In this document: in pieces, positions 1-14,000 of the stretch | Position numbering within the stretch: the first letter of the stretch is position 1 | Layout of the letters: each line of letters begins with the position of its first letter | Source: Temnothorax longispinosus | Lineage: Eukaryota; Arthropoda; Insecta; Hymenoptera; Formicidae | Assembly: GCF_030848805.1 (NCBI RefSeq) | Contig: NC_092366.1 | Coordinates: 15,690,620-15,754,619 of the forward strand | Direction of reading: 5' to 3' | Length of the DNA stretch: 64,000 nt | Translations under genes and position numbers: made by a program | The notes under the pieces: generated by a model | Database searches by the model: none | Seen by the model: only the letters and a program-made list of their open reading frames with translations | What the model was told of the DNA's origin: nothing

Positions 1-1540
1 GAAGAATAGGATTAAAGACAATGATCATGATGATATATTCTTGTTTCTCCGTAAAATTACCAAGCTTCTCATTAGATTCATGCCACAATTTTAATAAAAC
101 TGTTAATTTACGCACATACTTTCTCATATATGAAATTTTCTATCGACATTGCAGCTCGAATGTACAGTGCTATGGCGTGCGATGCGTTCGGCTTTAATTA
201 CCATTCGTTGTTACGCCGCCGGTCAACAAGCTGAAATTATGGCTGTGCCCTACCACCCGCGAGGCATTCGGTTGAACACGTGGCAAGCTTCAAACACATT
301 GAATTGCGTATAGTCCAGGATTTCGTAATTTCAAGAGTTATAACAGGTGGTGTTGGACGAACGTATCACACATCATCCCACGTGTTATGTTCAACATGCT
401 TTTCGGCGAGCCATGCAGCTGCGTCACTCCGCATTCCGCTCGGCACTTCGCCGCTGCATAATGCCACGTAATTAACAAAATGGTATGCCGATTAATAAAA
501 CGTGAGCGCATGATTGCCCGAGTTGGCATGTATCGGACGGACGGATTCGGAGCAGAACGGATTACCCGATTCGCCGAAATTCAATAGCCACCGCCGTTTG
601 ACGCGCATTGTTCGCGCGACGGCCAAATGCGTTAATTAACAAAAGGCCGTTAATGTATGAGCGTCTATCGCAGATGCGATTTTCAACCGATAACGATGAT
701 AAACGAGTTCGGATAATCCGACTCTCTCTCGTGCGCGGAATAGCGTAATAGTCCGCGATAGACGACAATCACGATATTTTCCTCGAGCATTCCATTTTCC
801 GCAGCTATCCGCGGTTAATGCTGTTACAATCAAGTCAGTCAAGTGTAAACGTTTTCTTGAAAATGAAAATAAAAATATTTTAATTAAGTACAAATATAAC
901 ATATGTGTCAATTTTTAACGTTATTCTTTGCTGTTTGTAGAAATTATTTTATTGAAATGATATGTTAAGTCGTTATCATTATCTTAATAAAATTAATTTT
1001 AAATAAAATGTATTTATTCCAAATGTTTTTACCGCGGCTATTATTCAATATAATTTAAAATCTGATTTAATTTAATTTAATTGTTAAATATACTTTATTA
1101 ATTTTCAAAAGTTTTTAAAATTTTACTTGCTTATAAATTAAAGACTGTTGAAGCTCTCTGATGCTTTTAAAGGCACTGTTAAAAACAAATCTATCCAAGA
1201 TTGATTAAAAAATTCTTATATAAAAGAAAGTCAATATACCTGCAAAATTTTATATAAAAGTTTTGTAAGTCGTATAGACTTTCTTTCGTATAAAAATTTA
1301 AAAATTTTTACAAATCCTGATATGTTAAAAAAAGTATAGATAGTGAGCGAAAATATAGTTTCCGAGATTTTTCTTGAAGTTCCTTTACACGCTTCACCGA
1401 CGATGCTCTTAAAGAAGAGCGAAGAACGATAAATTTGTTAATCAAGCGGCATTGGACGCATTTCGAATGTAGACGACGAGTGCCGGAGTTGGTGCTCGTA
1501 ATTCGCGGGGGCGTTGGAGTATGAATGAGTCCCCACCATT
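1..1540. other. Upstream region without recognisable gene
   Basis: A moderately GC-rich, CpG-containing stretch (about 150-830) is followed by AT-rich sequence (about 840-1350). Only short overlapping open frames without domain content are present. An imperfect inverted repeat pairs 1215-1232 with 1277-1295 (the AAAGAAAGTC core), possibly a small decayed foldback element. Distal promoter elements of papilin may lie here, but none is identifiable by eye. Confidence 0.6.
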
Positions 1541-1730
1541 GTCTCTCTCTTCAAGCCATCTCGTTCTCTCGCCAGTCGACCACCCTGTCTCTTACCAGCC
1601 CTACTCGTCCCCTCCATATATCCTTATACTCTTCTTTTTCTTTTCTGTCTCTCCTTCTCTCTCTTCCTCTACTTCCCTTTCTCTCTCTCTCTTTCTCTCT
1701 CTCCCCGTCTTTCTCCTTCGTATCATCACT
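1541..1730 (+). repeat. Pyrimidine-rich (CT)n tract upstream of papilin exon 1
   Basis: About 190 bases of imperfect CTCTCT and TTTCTCTC sequence end about 90 bases before the candidate initiator. On the minus strand it reads GAGAGA, the kind of sequence bound by GAGA factors at insect promoters. Ser/Leu-rich open frames on the plus strand and Arg/Glu-rich ones on the minus strand here follow from the dinucleotide bias and are not genes. Confidence 0.8.
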
Positions 1731-1821
1731 ATTCTTTGGTCCCTCTGCCTCACACCCACACCGACCGAAAGCAGCTCATATCGGGGGTCGGTTCTCTCTC
1801 CAAGTTCCGCGCTTCTTTCGG

Positions 1822-1827
1822 TCAGTT
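1822..1827 (+). promoter_or_regulatory. Candidate TATA-less initiator (TCAGTT) of papilin
   Basis: TCAGTT matches the arthropod initiator, with the A at 1824 as +1. No TATA box sits about 30 bases upstream. The bases at +28 to +33 (CGTTCT) are a weak downstream-promoter-element match. Between this site and the start codon at 1996 there is no ATG, as expected for a genuine leader. The pyrimidine tract just upstream could bind GAGA-type factors. This rests on short motifs and position only. Confidence 0.35.
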
Positions 1828-1995
1828 TTCTCCCGTGAGTTGTACGCGCGCGTTCTTTCGTGAGGACCGGCTTCTGTGTCGTACAGTCTTTAGGCCCTAC
1901 AACCACGAGAAACAGAACTAGTTGTGTTGAAATAAGAACTATTCCTCCCGGCATCCTGTGGATACCCGCAGAACAGGAGAGCCGCACTGTTCAAC
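1824..1995 (+). other. Probable 5' untranslated part of papilin exon 1
   Basis: The 172 bases between the candidate initiator and the start codon contain no ATG. An in-frame TAA at 1933-1935 closes the reading frame 20 codons upstream of ATG 1996, so no longer N-terminus is available. The transcription start is inferred; the true leader could begin elsewhere in the pyrimidine tract or be spliced. Confidence 0.4.
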
Positions 1996-2015
1996 ATGCG
2001 CCATCGACTTTCAAG
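1996..2015 (+). CDS. Ppn: Papilin coding exon 1 (start codon, residues 1-6 plus two bases)
   Basis: The start codon is preceded by TTCAAC, close to the insect CAAA/C-ATG context. The exon encodes MRHRLS plus AG of a split Arg codon and ends at a good donor, AG|GTGCGT. The positively charged RHRLSR forms the n-region of the signal peptide, and the hydrophobic core comes from the next exon 51.7 kb away. The link is inferred: phases match (2 into 2), the joined protein has a textbook signal peptide, and exon 2 has no initiator of its own. A different first exon within intron 1 could also feed exon 2, and RNA evidence would settle it. Confidence 0.65.
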
Positions 2016-5000
2016 GTGCGTTACATACAATAAATAATATATTTTTTTATTTCTATTAGATTGGTGAGATAAATAAAGTACCTAAATTATCTTGATTAGA
2101 TTGATTATCAACTTTCTTTGTTGCTCGTTGTCAAGTTGAGGTCCGAATATCTGTCCATGAAATAAAAGTGTATATAAGTAATTATACAAGTAACAAAGTA
2201 ATTATAAAATTACTTTGTTTATTATAAATACAATAATAGTAAAAAACAAATTATTACATATATTTATAGCTAGCAACAAGATATGTATTTTAATTATAGC
2301 ATTTTATCTAATGAAACATTGTACATTGTTTAATAAGTAACAAACCTTAATATGCTGTAACTCTCCAAGTATCGAAGCGATTAAAAGATGAACCCTTGTT
2401 AAATAATATGCCATTTGAAGTCTTTTTCATTCAAAATAGAAAATTACCCTGCTGTCGGACAGTTACTCTTGCAGTTATTAAAACGATTTAGTATGAAATG
2501 CGCAAGTTTACGTCTACTGGACCTTATTATTAAAAGTTTCACTTCTCCCGTCTTGAAATCGTTCGAACTTCGGTAATGTCATTCTAACTTGAAAGTGCAG
2601 TCTAACTTATTTGGTGGTAATTACGCGGCATTATACAGAAAAGAGGAAAAAATGCAAACGTATTTAATACAGCAATAAAAAATAATTCATTACGCAATGA
2701 TTGTGTAAAGACATAAAACATTGAACAAACTGCCCTGAATCCATCTGACCTTAGATTTATACTGTACTTAAAAAAGCATTTTTTTTCTGTGATAATTTTT
2801 CTATTTTCTCCCTTTTAAGTTAATTTTTTGTGAAATAATTATTATCTTTGTAAGTTACATTAATTTTACCAATTTTATTGTATATTAGTCAAATTTTGTT
2901 TTCATTCACTACTTCTGAGATTTCGTCTCTATACTAATATTCTTAAAAAATTTACAATTTTTTTTACATTTTAATCGGTTAAATACTTTATGTTTTATAT
3001 TATAGAAAGATAGTGGTAAATTAGTATGGTATTCGTGTGATTTGTCGCGAGAAGTAATGTCACTCGTTACTATTAAGGAGTCGTTTCAAAGAACGCCTTA
3101 CATTATTCATTTGTCGTTTCTACACGGCATTGGTCGATCGTTCGTAAATCGTTCGTTCCTGATTCCCCTCGACTCACTCTTTATTAAGACGTTCACGTTT
3201 AAATGAATGAGTGAATGAATGGATGAATGGATTTCAAGAAGCCGCGAGACCTCGATCTTTCTTTATCCTTGAGCCTTCCAGTAATGAGATACTGATTTAT
3301 TACAAATTGCAAATATGCGTTAAATCGCTCACATTCATCCAAAAAGCCTTTTAGATGTATTGTGTTAGCGTACATCATTCTCACGCATATATGTAAAAGA
3401 GACACTTTACATTCTTATAAAAATAATTTTATCTTTAAGTGGTGTAAAATATTGGAACATGTTATATCCTTTTTTTTAATATATTAGAATTTTAATTTAA
3501 ATTCTCGCACGCATTTTAGATATTTTTTATTCTTTGTTTGCATTGTACGATCAATAGCATGAAAATAAAAAATTACCATTAATGTTTCAATTAAATTTAG
3601 TTCAACAAAAATTAATTGATATTCCTACATCTTTTGCATAACAAAAACATAATTTATGCAATGAATTTGATACGACTAATGTAAAACCAACGTAAACAAT
3701 TATATATGGAAATATTTTTTAGTATTGCACAGTTTAATTACCAATATTTCCGGTGTACACCTTGCATTTTATTTCTTATCTTACTGTTAATTAGATATAT
3801 AAATCCAAATGTCCTTGTGTTTGCCTCATCTAGTTTTATGTCCTAGAAATGATGCATGTGCACATTCGAGTGGAACAAATCATTTCCTTCTATTAAAGCG
3901 TAGCATTAAAAAAATAAAATAGGTAATTACCATTCTCTTCTCCACTGATGTAAAACCAATGTTTTATAGTTTACTTATACGCATATCTGTGTATTAGAGT
4001 TATATTAACGTTCGTATATTTGATGCAAATTTTTTCTTTGTGAAAATAGGAATAGCTATGATTATTGTTAGCATATGAAAGCAATTACCGCGATTGTTAT
4101 AAATTCTAAATCTGACAGGTTTTGTCGACGAGAATGTAATAATGACGATATAACTACTCATCGATGAGTAACTTAACTTTAACTCTATTTAACTCTCTTA
4201 ACTTTATTTGGAAAACAGAGATTTTAATATGTCATGTGGATTTATCAGTCAAAAAATTTAATGAGATACGAAGTCGCGCGCGATGGGATAAGGGAATAAA
4301 AGCGAAATTTGCGGCACCTCAGTATCGGAAGGCCGCAGGCCTGTGGTCCATGACCGGTCGACGCAGCCTCCTCCCGGTTCCAGAGAGAATCGGAGTCACG
4401 TTCAGTCAGTGGCCGACTCCCGTCCGTGGAGGTGGTGCGCGTTATCGCTCCTTCGGTTCCTCTCCCAACAGTGCGCCGAAAGGAGTTTTCCGGCTTCTGC
4501 ATATATCCCAAGGCTCATCTTCATCGGGCATGACGAACATCAGGAGCACGTGGTTAGTCGAAAAAATTTTTTTTGCGTCACTGTTGGTTTCCATTGCGTC
4601 ACGACTATGCTCCGTTTTTCAATTTTTGAATGCCGTTCTTCAATGCGTGAAGAATATCGAATGTTCGTTTTAGTTTTCTCTTTCTTAGATTCAGGTCTCA
4701 ATCTCTCTCTTTCTCTCTCTGTCTCTCTCTCTATCTCTCTTCCTTAGGCTGGGAATCGATTTTCGTTTAGCCCGTTTTTATGAAGCGCACGGAAGTACCC
4801 AATTACGAAACCATTTAAAGGGAGTTTTAATTAAAGGCTGAGGTGGCTTTTGCGAGTGATTTGCTTGCTTTCTATCGTGCCGCTCCTGCTTAAAGATATA
4901 ACGCGTAATTAATAATCACGTTGTATACAGAATGTTTATTTGCATTAATGAAGAATTTACCGAATGTTCGCATACTTCACATTCTTCTCAGCTTCTTCTC

Positions 5001-8000
5001 TCCTTTTCCTCGTTTCTCGTGGCAAATCAAAATTGTATGAGGCTATAGCAATACTGTCAAAACTTGATGTCGATCGTAATTGCTTGAATGAATAAACTGA
5101 ATTGCTACAAAAACGAGTTTCTATTGAGTTCTTACTTCTACTAGTTATTACGTCTACGAGCGAATAATTTTAAAATTCTGGTGATTTACACACTTAAATG
5201 TATATATCCGCGCTCGCATTTGTAGAATGACTCATGAAATTCTCGTCACAATTTGAATTATGCCGTAGTTTTCCAAATGGTTCGACCGTTAGATGTGTGT
5301 GAAAGTCCGTTTCAGAAAAGTTTTCGTTTCTGCTCGCCTAGTCGCAGACGTTTACGTTTCTTCCGACATGCACAATTCGCACATGTCGAGAAACAGGAGA
5401 TGGTCTCGTGAGTTCTTTGAGACGCGAAGGGCGGATTGGTCGACATGTGTGTCTCCTCCGACCGACTCATTTGTCAAAGCGCTCCGAGCGCTTCCAGTTA
5501 ACTGGACTTAACTTATTATATACTGCTTATTATTTATTTTCCAGTAAACCAGAATTATGTTATTTTTAAAAAACAATTTCGTATATTCGCACAATGCTGT
5601 GGTTACAAACTAGTTATCATCAACTTTTCACGTTGCGCTCATGCAACGTCTACCACGTTTATACAATGTACATATTTCTCTTGCTCTTAATTTTTTATAT
5701 ATAGATATATAATGTAAATCCGGGAGTTGTATTTTATTACTGTTGTTCTTTTCTCCATCTATTCTGTGCTAAGCTATCAGACAAGCTGCCTTCCTGGTAT
5801 ATTGTAACAGTGACAATTAAATTACGTTACAACACATGAATTATTACATATTTACACAAAGTCAACGAAAATGTTTTTGCCTTCGATTTACAGTTATAAC
5901 AGTACTTCACTTGCGGTAGTTCTAAAGGGTTATTGTAACGAGCTTTCAGGTGCCATCCTACTGGCTAGCTTGGCAGGACAATGGTTTATGCTAATTCCTG
6001 CTGATTCTATGTAGACGTCTTTCCACAGTCTGTACACAGAATACGCGTGTAATGTGTCAGAATTTAAAATTTAACCGGCATCACAACAGTTGCAAACGAT
6101 GCGAGATTTAAGCATTGCACTTGCGAGTTGTTTTGTTCAATAAAATCACAACTTGTATTTTATGAGAAATCAAAGAAAAAATATGAGTTTCGCGCTTCGT
6201 TTTATTTACTTTTTTATTTATCTCATTCATTTATGCACGTTTGTGTAATGGTAAACATATGTTTTCTGTTTTATTTATTAATTAATTTTGTTAATTGCTT
6301 TATCATTTATTTTATTATTTAATCATATGTATAAATAATCCGATTCTTCCTTTAATGAGATTAACAGAATCTAATAAATGTCTTTTTCGAATTATGTATT
6401 AACTGCGCTAATGTTTATTACTAATGCATTCTCGGAAGGAAGGAAAGGATTCCTTGAAGAAGTATCTGCATGCTGACATAGCAACATTACAGAGTTTGTC
6501 ATTTGCGCGATGCTGACTCGTGAGAAATATAGTAACTGACGTTCTAATATCTTTTTCGAATTTCAAAAATCCGAGAGATCTACCTCGTGGAACAAAGGGT
6601 TGTAGGCTTATACCGAATAAACAATTTAATGTCGGCCGAATAAATACGTTGTTCCACTGGTCCCGCACTGTGTATATTCGCTCATAGAAATTTCCAACGC
6701 GGAAAGCACTCTGTCAGGTATACCCGGCCACATATGTTGCAGACAATCCTGCATTTCGTGGCTTATTTTAGTTTCTCTGGTAGAGGGGAGAGGGAGAGAA
6801 AGCTGTTATTTCTGTTCCATAAGTTAATACTCCAGGGCACAGCCCTCGCGTGTTTGGTTAAATACCAGGCACTGTTCCGCTGTTTCAAAACACTCGAAAG
6901 TATTACGGTTTTGTTTATTGTTAGGCTGTTTGTATAAATGAGATTATCGTACAGGAGGGTAGGAAGGCGTGCTGCGGGAAGTAATTTTAATCACAACTCC
7001 CGCGCATTCCTAGATCACGGAAGATACATCGCGCGACGTACGCTCCCCACATTATTCTAACTAAATTTGAATTCATCCTACAATCTTGCGAGCTATTTGA
7101 TCGATTAAAATAGGAGTTTGCAAACTTTACGCGTTTGTTAACTTGCTAAAAGGATAATTAATGAAACATCTATATTTTTAAGTGATATAATACTTTACGC
7201 TCATTAAAGTAATTATGTGCTGGCATTCGTAAATAGTACGAATGTATTGCATGATAAATTTTTCCTGTCCTTCTCAAATACATATTTGTTTATATAAATT
7301 TTACATTTTACTTAAATTTTATAAGATTTATTTTACTGCTGCATTTATCCAATTTGCTATACAATTTTTAATATATTTAGAAATTGATCTTATTAAATTT
7401 CTGTACACATGCATGCCTTTATGAGAATTAGTATATACGCTTTTGCCTAATTCTCACGATGACAGATAAGCCATCAATCCAAACAAGTTTAGTTAAAAAA
7501 TTTTCTATTATTTATATATAAATTCTTTTTTCAACAACATTTTATTATTGTCAATATAAGTCAATATAAAGTATTGAAATTGATAGATACTATTATGAAT
7601 GTATCTCTTCGTGATAATACATCGTATTCTCATTCTAAAAAAATATTTGTGTGAAAGAATAGCGATACAATATAGGACTTTATCAATTTATAGTACATAC
7701 TATTTGCAAATTAATAATATTACTATTAGTTCAAATTGGATATTGATTACGGGTGCATATAATAATTATTGTGCAGTTCTTTATTTCTAATCATATTTAC
7801 CCCTGTTACTTTTGATGAGGAGTAAAAGAAATGTTAATTTATTCTCAGAAGATTTGACCGGATGATTACTCGAAGTAATTGGATTGTTCCTCATCCGTAA
7901 CGAACTTGATTCAACAGTGCAGTGCCATTTAATACGTTTAAGACTTAAAGACAATGTATACTTTTAATCTAAATAATTAATTTAAAAAAATAACCAAACT

Positions 8001-11000
8001 TTATCTTCAAAAATCTGACATATAACAATAGATTGTTAAACGAATTACAAAGTATAATTTAAAAAAAAACTTACATATCTGTTTCATGTTTTTTTGCAAA
8101 GTAGAATGTTACTTAACAAACATGATATGAATTATTAATATATTTTTCCAGTTACAAAAAAAGCTTGATACGTTTTTCTCAGTTTAAGTAATGTTTTTCA
8201 CCAGCTGTGCTAAAACTTCTTTTCACTATTTCGCGTTAACATTGTGCAACATAGCTTGAATTATTATTTCCACGTTGAGCATTTACCGTGCAACTGCATT
8301 CACAATTTCTGATATCTGCTGGCGCTGACTCGCATAAAATGAAAAACTTGCCGACGCATCTTTGTAAGCGAGAACTCATCTTTTCTCCGTAAAGATATAC
8401 ATTTCTTTTTGTTTTTAATCTTTCCCTTTTTAATATTTTCGCACCTATTTGTAGCTCGGGCGGTAATGTATACGCGCGTCATTTTTACGCCCCAAAGCCT
8501 TCGTGAATTATTCTTCTAAAAGCAATAGACTGTCGTAATCAATCCGAGAACCTATAGCTTATGTGTTTAGTGGTCGAATGTCTCATCCAACTATCTCACG
8601 AAGATATTAAGTACTACAAACGTTGTCTTTTACGTGGACGACAACGAGCACAATTATAATTTGCAATTCGACTGTGTGAGTATCAACATTCTGAAGCACA
8701 AGGATACGATTCCTTGCAGCATTGTTTGCTCATAGTAATTACGAGATCCACGGATTCAAGTGCTTCTGCAAAAGGAGCAGAAGAGATTGAAGAGAAGAGG
8801 CCGAGTAAATGAGGAACGAGGGAGAAAGGCCAAGGAAAGCGCTTGCATACACGTGGGTTTCCCCTCCGTTCATCCTCACGTAAGAAGAGGCTCCGCAGAG
8901 CGGGGAAAAAAGTACCGGTTATATCGTATCCTCGTTCATCTCCATCGTAAGAGAGCGACTGTAGTCGATAAAATATCATGATAGGGACGGGAAGGGAGGG
9001 CAACCCTTCTGCGCTCGTGCGCATCACGCACGAAAAGGAACAAGAAGAGAAGGTACGAAGCGAGAGGAAGCCGCGCATATAATTCTTGTGTGACTGACGG
9101 GTACGCGTAAATAAAAAAAAAAAAAAAATCCTTAACGGAGATGAAAATGCTGGGTGTTTTTTTACGTTGGAAAAGTTGTCGCTTCTTCCGATCGCGATTT
9201 CACGACAAAATATGTTTTAGCAACAAATTGTACGCGCGAGTCATCTCTGGAAGTAATCTGTCAACGAGTTCGTGCGGCCGATGACAGTTTACCTTCATCG
9301 ACCTACCTCGTTCGCGTACTCACAGCCCGTCATTGGTACAAGATATACTTGTCCTCGGAGAAAATGAGACACGCGTTTGGCGAGCCTTCTCGTTGGCGGA
9401 CATAATAACTTGCAATCAACGAGGATCATTTATCAGGCTAAGTACGATCGTATCGTGACGCGCAAAATCGAGCAGGACGAAGCTAGCGGAACCTTTGGTC
9501 CTTCGCGGAAGAAATTGCGCGTGAGAAGCACGATAATATACGATCGGCGAGGAAAAAAAAACGTGGTATTCTTACATGTACTTCTTCACCGGTGGGTTCG
9601 TTTGTCGAGAAGAAGTTTAACTACAACTATTGAGCGAATCAAATCAACAGCGCGAGTGGACCATAGAGAATTGGAGCAGCAGGTTTTGTGCCGTTGGCTT
9701 GCCAGAAAAATCGATCGATAGAAATTTTGTTGTCAGTCATCACCGGCGAACCCGGAGATTCACAAGTTGTCCATGACTGTGAACATATCAGTGAGTCGCG
9801 TGATCTTTACGATGATTATACGTCTAGCGGATCCGAAAAGAATCTGACGAAATAACAACTTCCATATTTACACTCGTTCTTACCGTGTATGACTTCTTAT
9901 GCTGATATAATCTCGAACGTTGTAACGCTCGTTACGTAAATACAACTTTTATCTTTAACCAGATAAAATCTTAATATAATTTACATTCTTAACAATCTAT
10001 TATTATTATATTTTTCATCATTTACAAGAATTCTATCATTTATATGTGCATAAAACGCACTTAGTCAACCTGACTTGAAATTGAAGAATTTAATAAGAGA
10101 TTTTTTTTAAATCAAGGAATTGATTGCTGTGCATAAAAATGTAGTAAATGTTAATTTAATAGATTTGATTCTTGATTACAAATATTTTAGTGAAATATTT
10201 TAAATAGAAAAAAATAAACGCTATTAAAATAAAATTACGTCCAAGGATTTTTTCTCATTGTCAGTGAAGCGATGCGAGACGTATAACAGGTTTCTAATCA
10301 ACATATGACAATGGCAAATTAGTTCAGTGCAGTCAAGGAATCATTTGTATCTCGTTACATATATTTTTCATGTGTTGATTTGACGATGCATATTGAGCGA
10401 ACAAAACAAGGAATTATTTATCATCTCGTTGCTTCGTCTTCGCCTTTTTCGAGTCATCCCGCATTCCAGGACCATAATTTCAAACTCGTCATTTTGTTTC
10501 ACATTCGCGTATCGCAGCATCACCGTCGAGAGTTTCTCCGGGTCGCATCCCCTGTCAGAATAAGCATCAGGGCAACCTGTTGCGCTCAGATGCCGCTCTC
10601 CGTCGTTGCTCACGTCCGTGACCGTGTCAGTGAGCTTCTTTCGCTCTCCCTCTCTCTCTCTCCCTCTCTTTTCCTCTTTCGCTCTCTCACTCTCTCACTC
10701 TCCTTCTCATTCTCTCTCGTCTTCCTCTCCGTCCCACTTTCCTCAAGTCACCATCTCTTTCCTATGCTTTCGTTCTTTCTTTGTCGCCTTCTTTCGTCTT
10801 TTTCCCGCTTGCCAAGAGCGACAGAATGCCCTTCGTCTGCGACGTGTCTACGGTGCATGTTCTCCTGGTGGTACGAAGGCCTGAAACGTCGCACTCTGTT
10901 GCTCCGTTCTGACGCGGCATCTTCGTCGCGCCAACGTCGGACACCACCGTGTTCTCGCCTCCTCGTAATAACACCCGCCGTGGCTCCTCTTCCTGTCTAT

Positions 11001-14000
11001 CGAGCGCGCCGGCTCTCTTGCGCTTTTCCACGCTCGTTCTTCCTTCCTCACTCATCCGGCCGTTCTTTCCGTCTCGCTCTCGTTCCGTCCCCCTACCATT
11101 TCGACGCCGCCGTCGCTTTCTCGATGCCGCCTCCTCTACCGTCTACTGATACCTTGATCCACGTGAGCGAAAGCGTCCTCCTGTTCTAGAAGAGAATGGT
11201 CTCTCTCACGAGATGAGCAACGAAAAAATATGAGAAAAGCCGCCACGACTAAAATCTGGCTTTTAAACGAGGTATTAGATATAAGTAAGGTAGCGCTATC
11301 GGCAAGCACTAGCAAACAAAAGTTTGGTTTTTGATATTGCAAATTCTTTCTACATAAATATTTATTATATATTTTCAATTTTAAATATAGTTTGTATTAA
11401 ATATATAAAATTTAATTTCTATTATATAAAGTTAAATTTACTTGTTTTAAGAATTATACGATTTAAGCTATCCTGGATCATATGGAATTTAAATGAATTT
11501 TCTGCAAAGGTTTCCCCTGATAAAAGAAGTACGTGCTTGGATGTTTTGTTACACGATATTATTAGAAATGGCCTTTCGATCTTTGAAATATCGCTGTGAA
11601 ACTCGTAATAGTTATTGACACTGAAAAATTACGGTCATCGCCGGATTGACATGATTCCTCTCGGAGCACGAGTTCCGAGACATCTCTTTGCGATCGTTTT
11701 TTATTTTTTTCCCCGGCTTGATGTCCGGATACAATGCACGGGGGTGTTGGGATGTAACTAATAACGGAGCCAGGACAACCGCGAAACGATTTTGTGGCAT
11801 GACAGTTCTCCCACTCATTCTGCGGTCCGAAACCGCAAAAGATGCCCAGACGACTGAAATTTCCGATGAGAAGTAGAGTCACCAGACGGTTAGTCCTTTA
11901 CAAAGTTTCCCTTTGTTCAGCGTCCTTAATTATACTTATAATACTTATAATACTTATCGAAGCGTTTTATATAGAGTGCAAAGTAAGTTTTATGTAAAAT
12001 GTCATGCATTACTAATCATCGAGATCTTGCGAGATAACTTAATTTTTATTCATACGAGAAAAACGTATTAACCAACTATCGCCGGCGGAAATGAATTATT
12101 TGCGTGCGGATATCATGCGTCATAAATCAAAGTAAAAAGTGCATTACGAACAAATATTACACAATGATGCAATTATTACGCAGCAGTGAAAGCATATAGT
12201 TTTGACCGAAAAAACAAATCTATCATACTTTAATAACTACCACAAATATTTTTCGACAATTCTCGCTATCGCGTACAGTTTACATAGAGCATGTTAAATG
12301 AAGCGGTGGTTTACCCGATCAGTGGATTCAATATGATTCAAACATCTCGACCCGTTACGAAACGGTCTTTTCACATCAGACCGCAGATGGTTGACAGGGC
12401 GGCGTCCCTTGAATCAGTACTTAGAGAATATAGAATGTAGGACAGTAGGACCTGTTTGCCGAGGAATTCTAAAGATCTCATTATAATAATCCCTCACGTG
12501 CCCGTCCCTGCGGGTCGAAACGTCATTGTGATCGCCGATACAGTACCATATATCGGGTGTTCGCGCTTCGATGGATCAATGAATCATCTTAAGAACAAGT
12601 TTTTTTTTTAGTTCATCGCGCTTCGTGGCGTGTGTATCGTGGTCCGGTTTCTCACACCCCCGCATCGTTTAGTATCTGTTTCGAACAAAGCCAAAGATAT
12701 GCCCGGCATTCTTCGAATATCTCAATGGAACACGCGGCTCCCTGGCTCTCTTTGTAAACCGCGGACATCCGATAAAGATTCCACGGCGCTAATACAGGTA
12801 TATTTGACGTGATTTCGCGTTACAATGCTATACGAGGACACCGAGTGCATCATCGTACATCCTCTGTATCAACTTATATAAATTGAGCTTGATTCTTCAC
12901 GGTAATGAGATTTCTCTCGCTGCAGCATGCGACGTTAAGCACAATGGAGAATGGGAATTTTTAATCACACGCGCGTCAGGAATGTCACGTATGTCGGACT
13001 TGTAGATTATTCCCTTGCTTATTTTTATTCTTTTTACTTCGCAGCATCAGTCTTTATTCGCGCCATTGTTACAACGCAAATATTTTACAGAAGCCCGTTG
13101 AATAGGTTGTTTTATTCAAACATGGATATGCAGCGCGTTTTCAATGAGATCAAGGAGAACTTTTATTCATCACTTCATTGTGTCTTTATAATTTATTTAC
13201 AATAATTGAACATCGCAAAAAAGTGAAAAGTGAACGAACGAAAATAGAGTGAAATTTATATACAAATATAGCCGAGAGTTGAGAACCTACAGAAGTTGAT
13301 CCTTCATGACTGAGCATTATGCGTTCTTTGAACCCTTGGCTCACTTGTACCTACGTCGCATCGATGTGCTGTAGGTCGGTCCGAGGATTACGACATCCTC
13401 GGACGTGGAAGATCGATATGTCTTCGAGGATAAAATTGACTTAGTCGCGTGGGAGTACCCGCGGTCGAGCTTGAACAATGTGACGGTCGAGTCTTCTTTC
13501 TCTCTCTTGGATACGATATCTCAATGTCGCATGGGCGACCTTTTACACATTTTACGAGAAACCCTGGTTCGAAATTGCAGGACGTCAAGCTTGAGAAACA
13601 AATGGAAGGATGCAATGAAGGGTTTTTATGAATTTCGGCGTTAATTCTTTCGCCGTGAAAAGATCCCAAAGACGGAGATATATTCGCCCGTATATAAACT
13701 ATTAAAGAAATCCATTAATATATATCGTATATAATTTATTTAATGCATCGTAACAATAAGACGAAGGAAACTATAACGCAAGATGAAATATTGCGAGTCT
13801 CGGAAATGTTATTAGATCTCGCTATAAAAGAATTATGAAGTCGAAGTAATAAAAAGTCACTGGCAACTAACGTGATTGTTTCTTGCAACTGGAGCGTTGT
13901 AATTTCTAGAAAATTTATTGTCCAAAAATTAAGTTATCGAATCAGCCTGCCGGCCTTTTCGATCAACGTCAGAAGATACCAAGATGGATGTTGCAAGATT

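Noticed and set aside
1521..1987. Overlapping open frames around the exon 1 pyrimidine tract on both strands
   Set aside because: They are Ser/Leu repeats on one strand and Arg/Glu repeats on the other, explained by (CT)n. The papilin frame is closed by TAA at 1933 upstream of its ATG.
4164..4673. 169-codon frame in the 4.4-kb island
   Set aside because: It overlaps open frames on the opposite strand and has no domain, and its codons run into low-complexity AT sequence at both ends.
10380..11189. 269-codon plus-strand open frame
   Set aside because: It is Ser/Leu/Arg-rich low complexity generated by CT repeats in a GC-rich island. Several other frames are open on both strands there, and no domain is recognisable.
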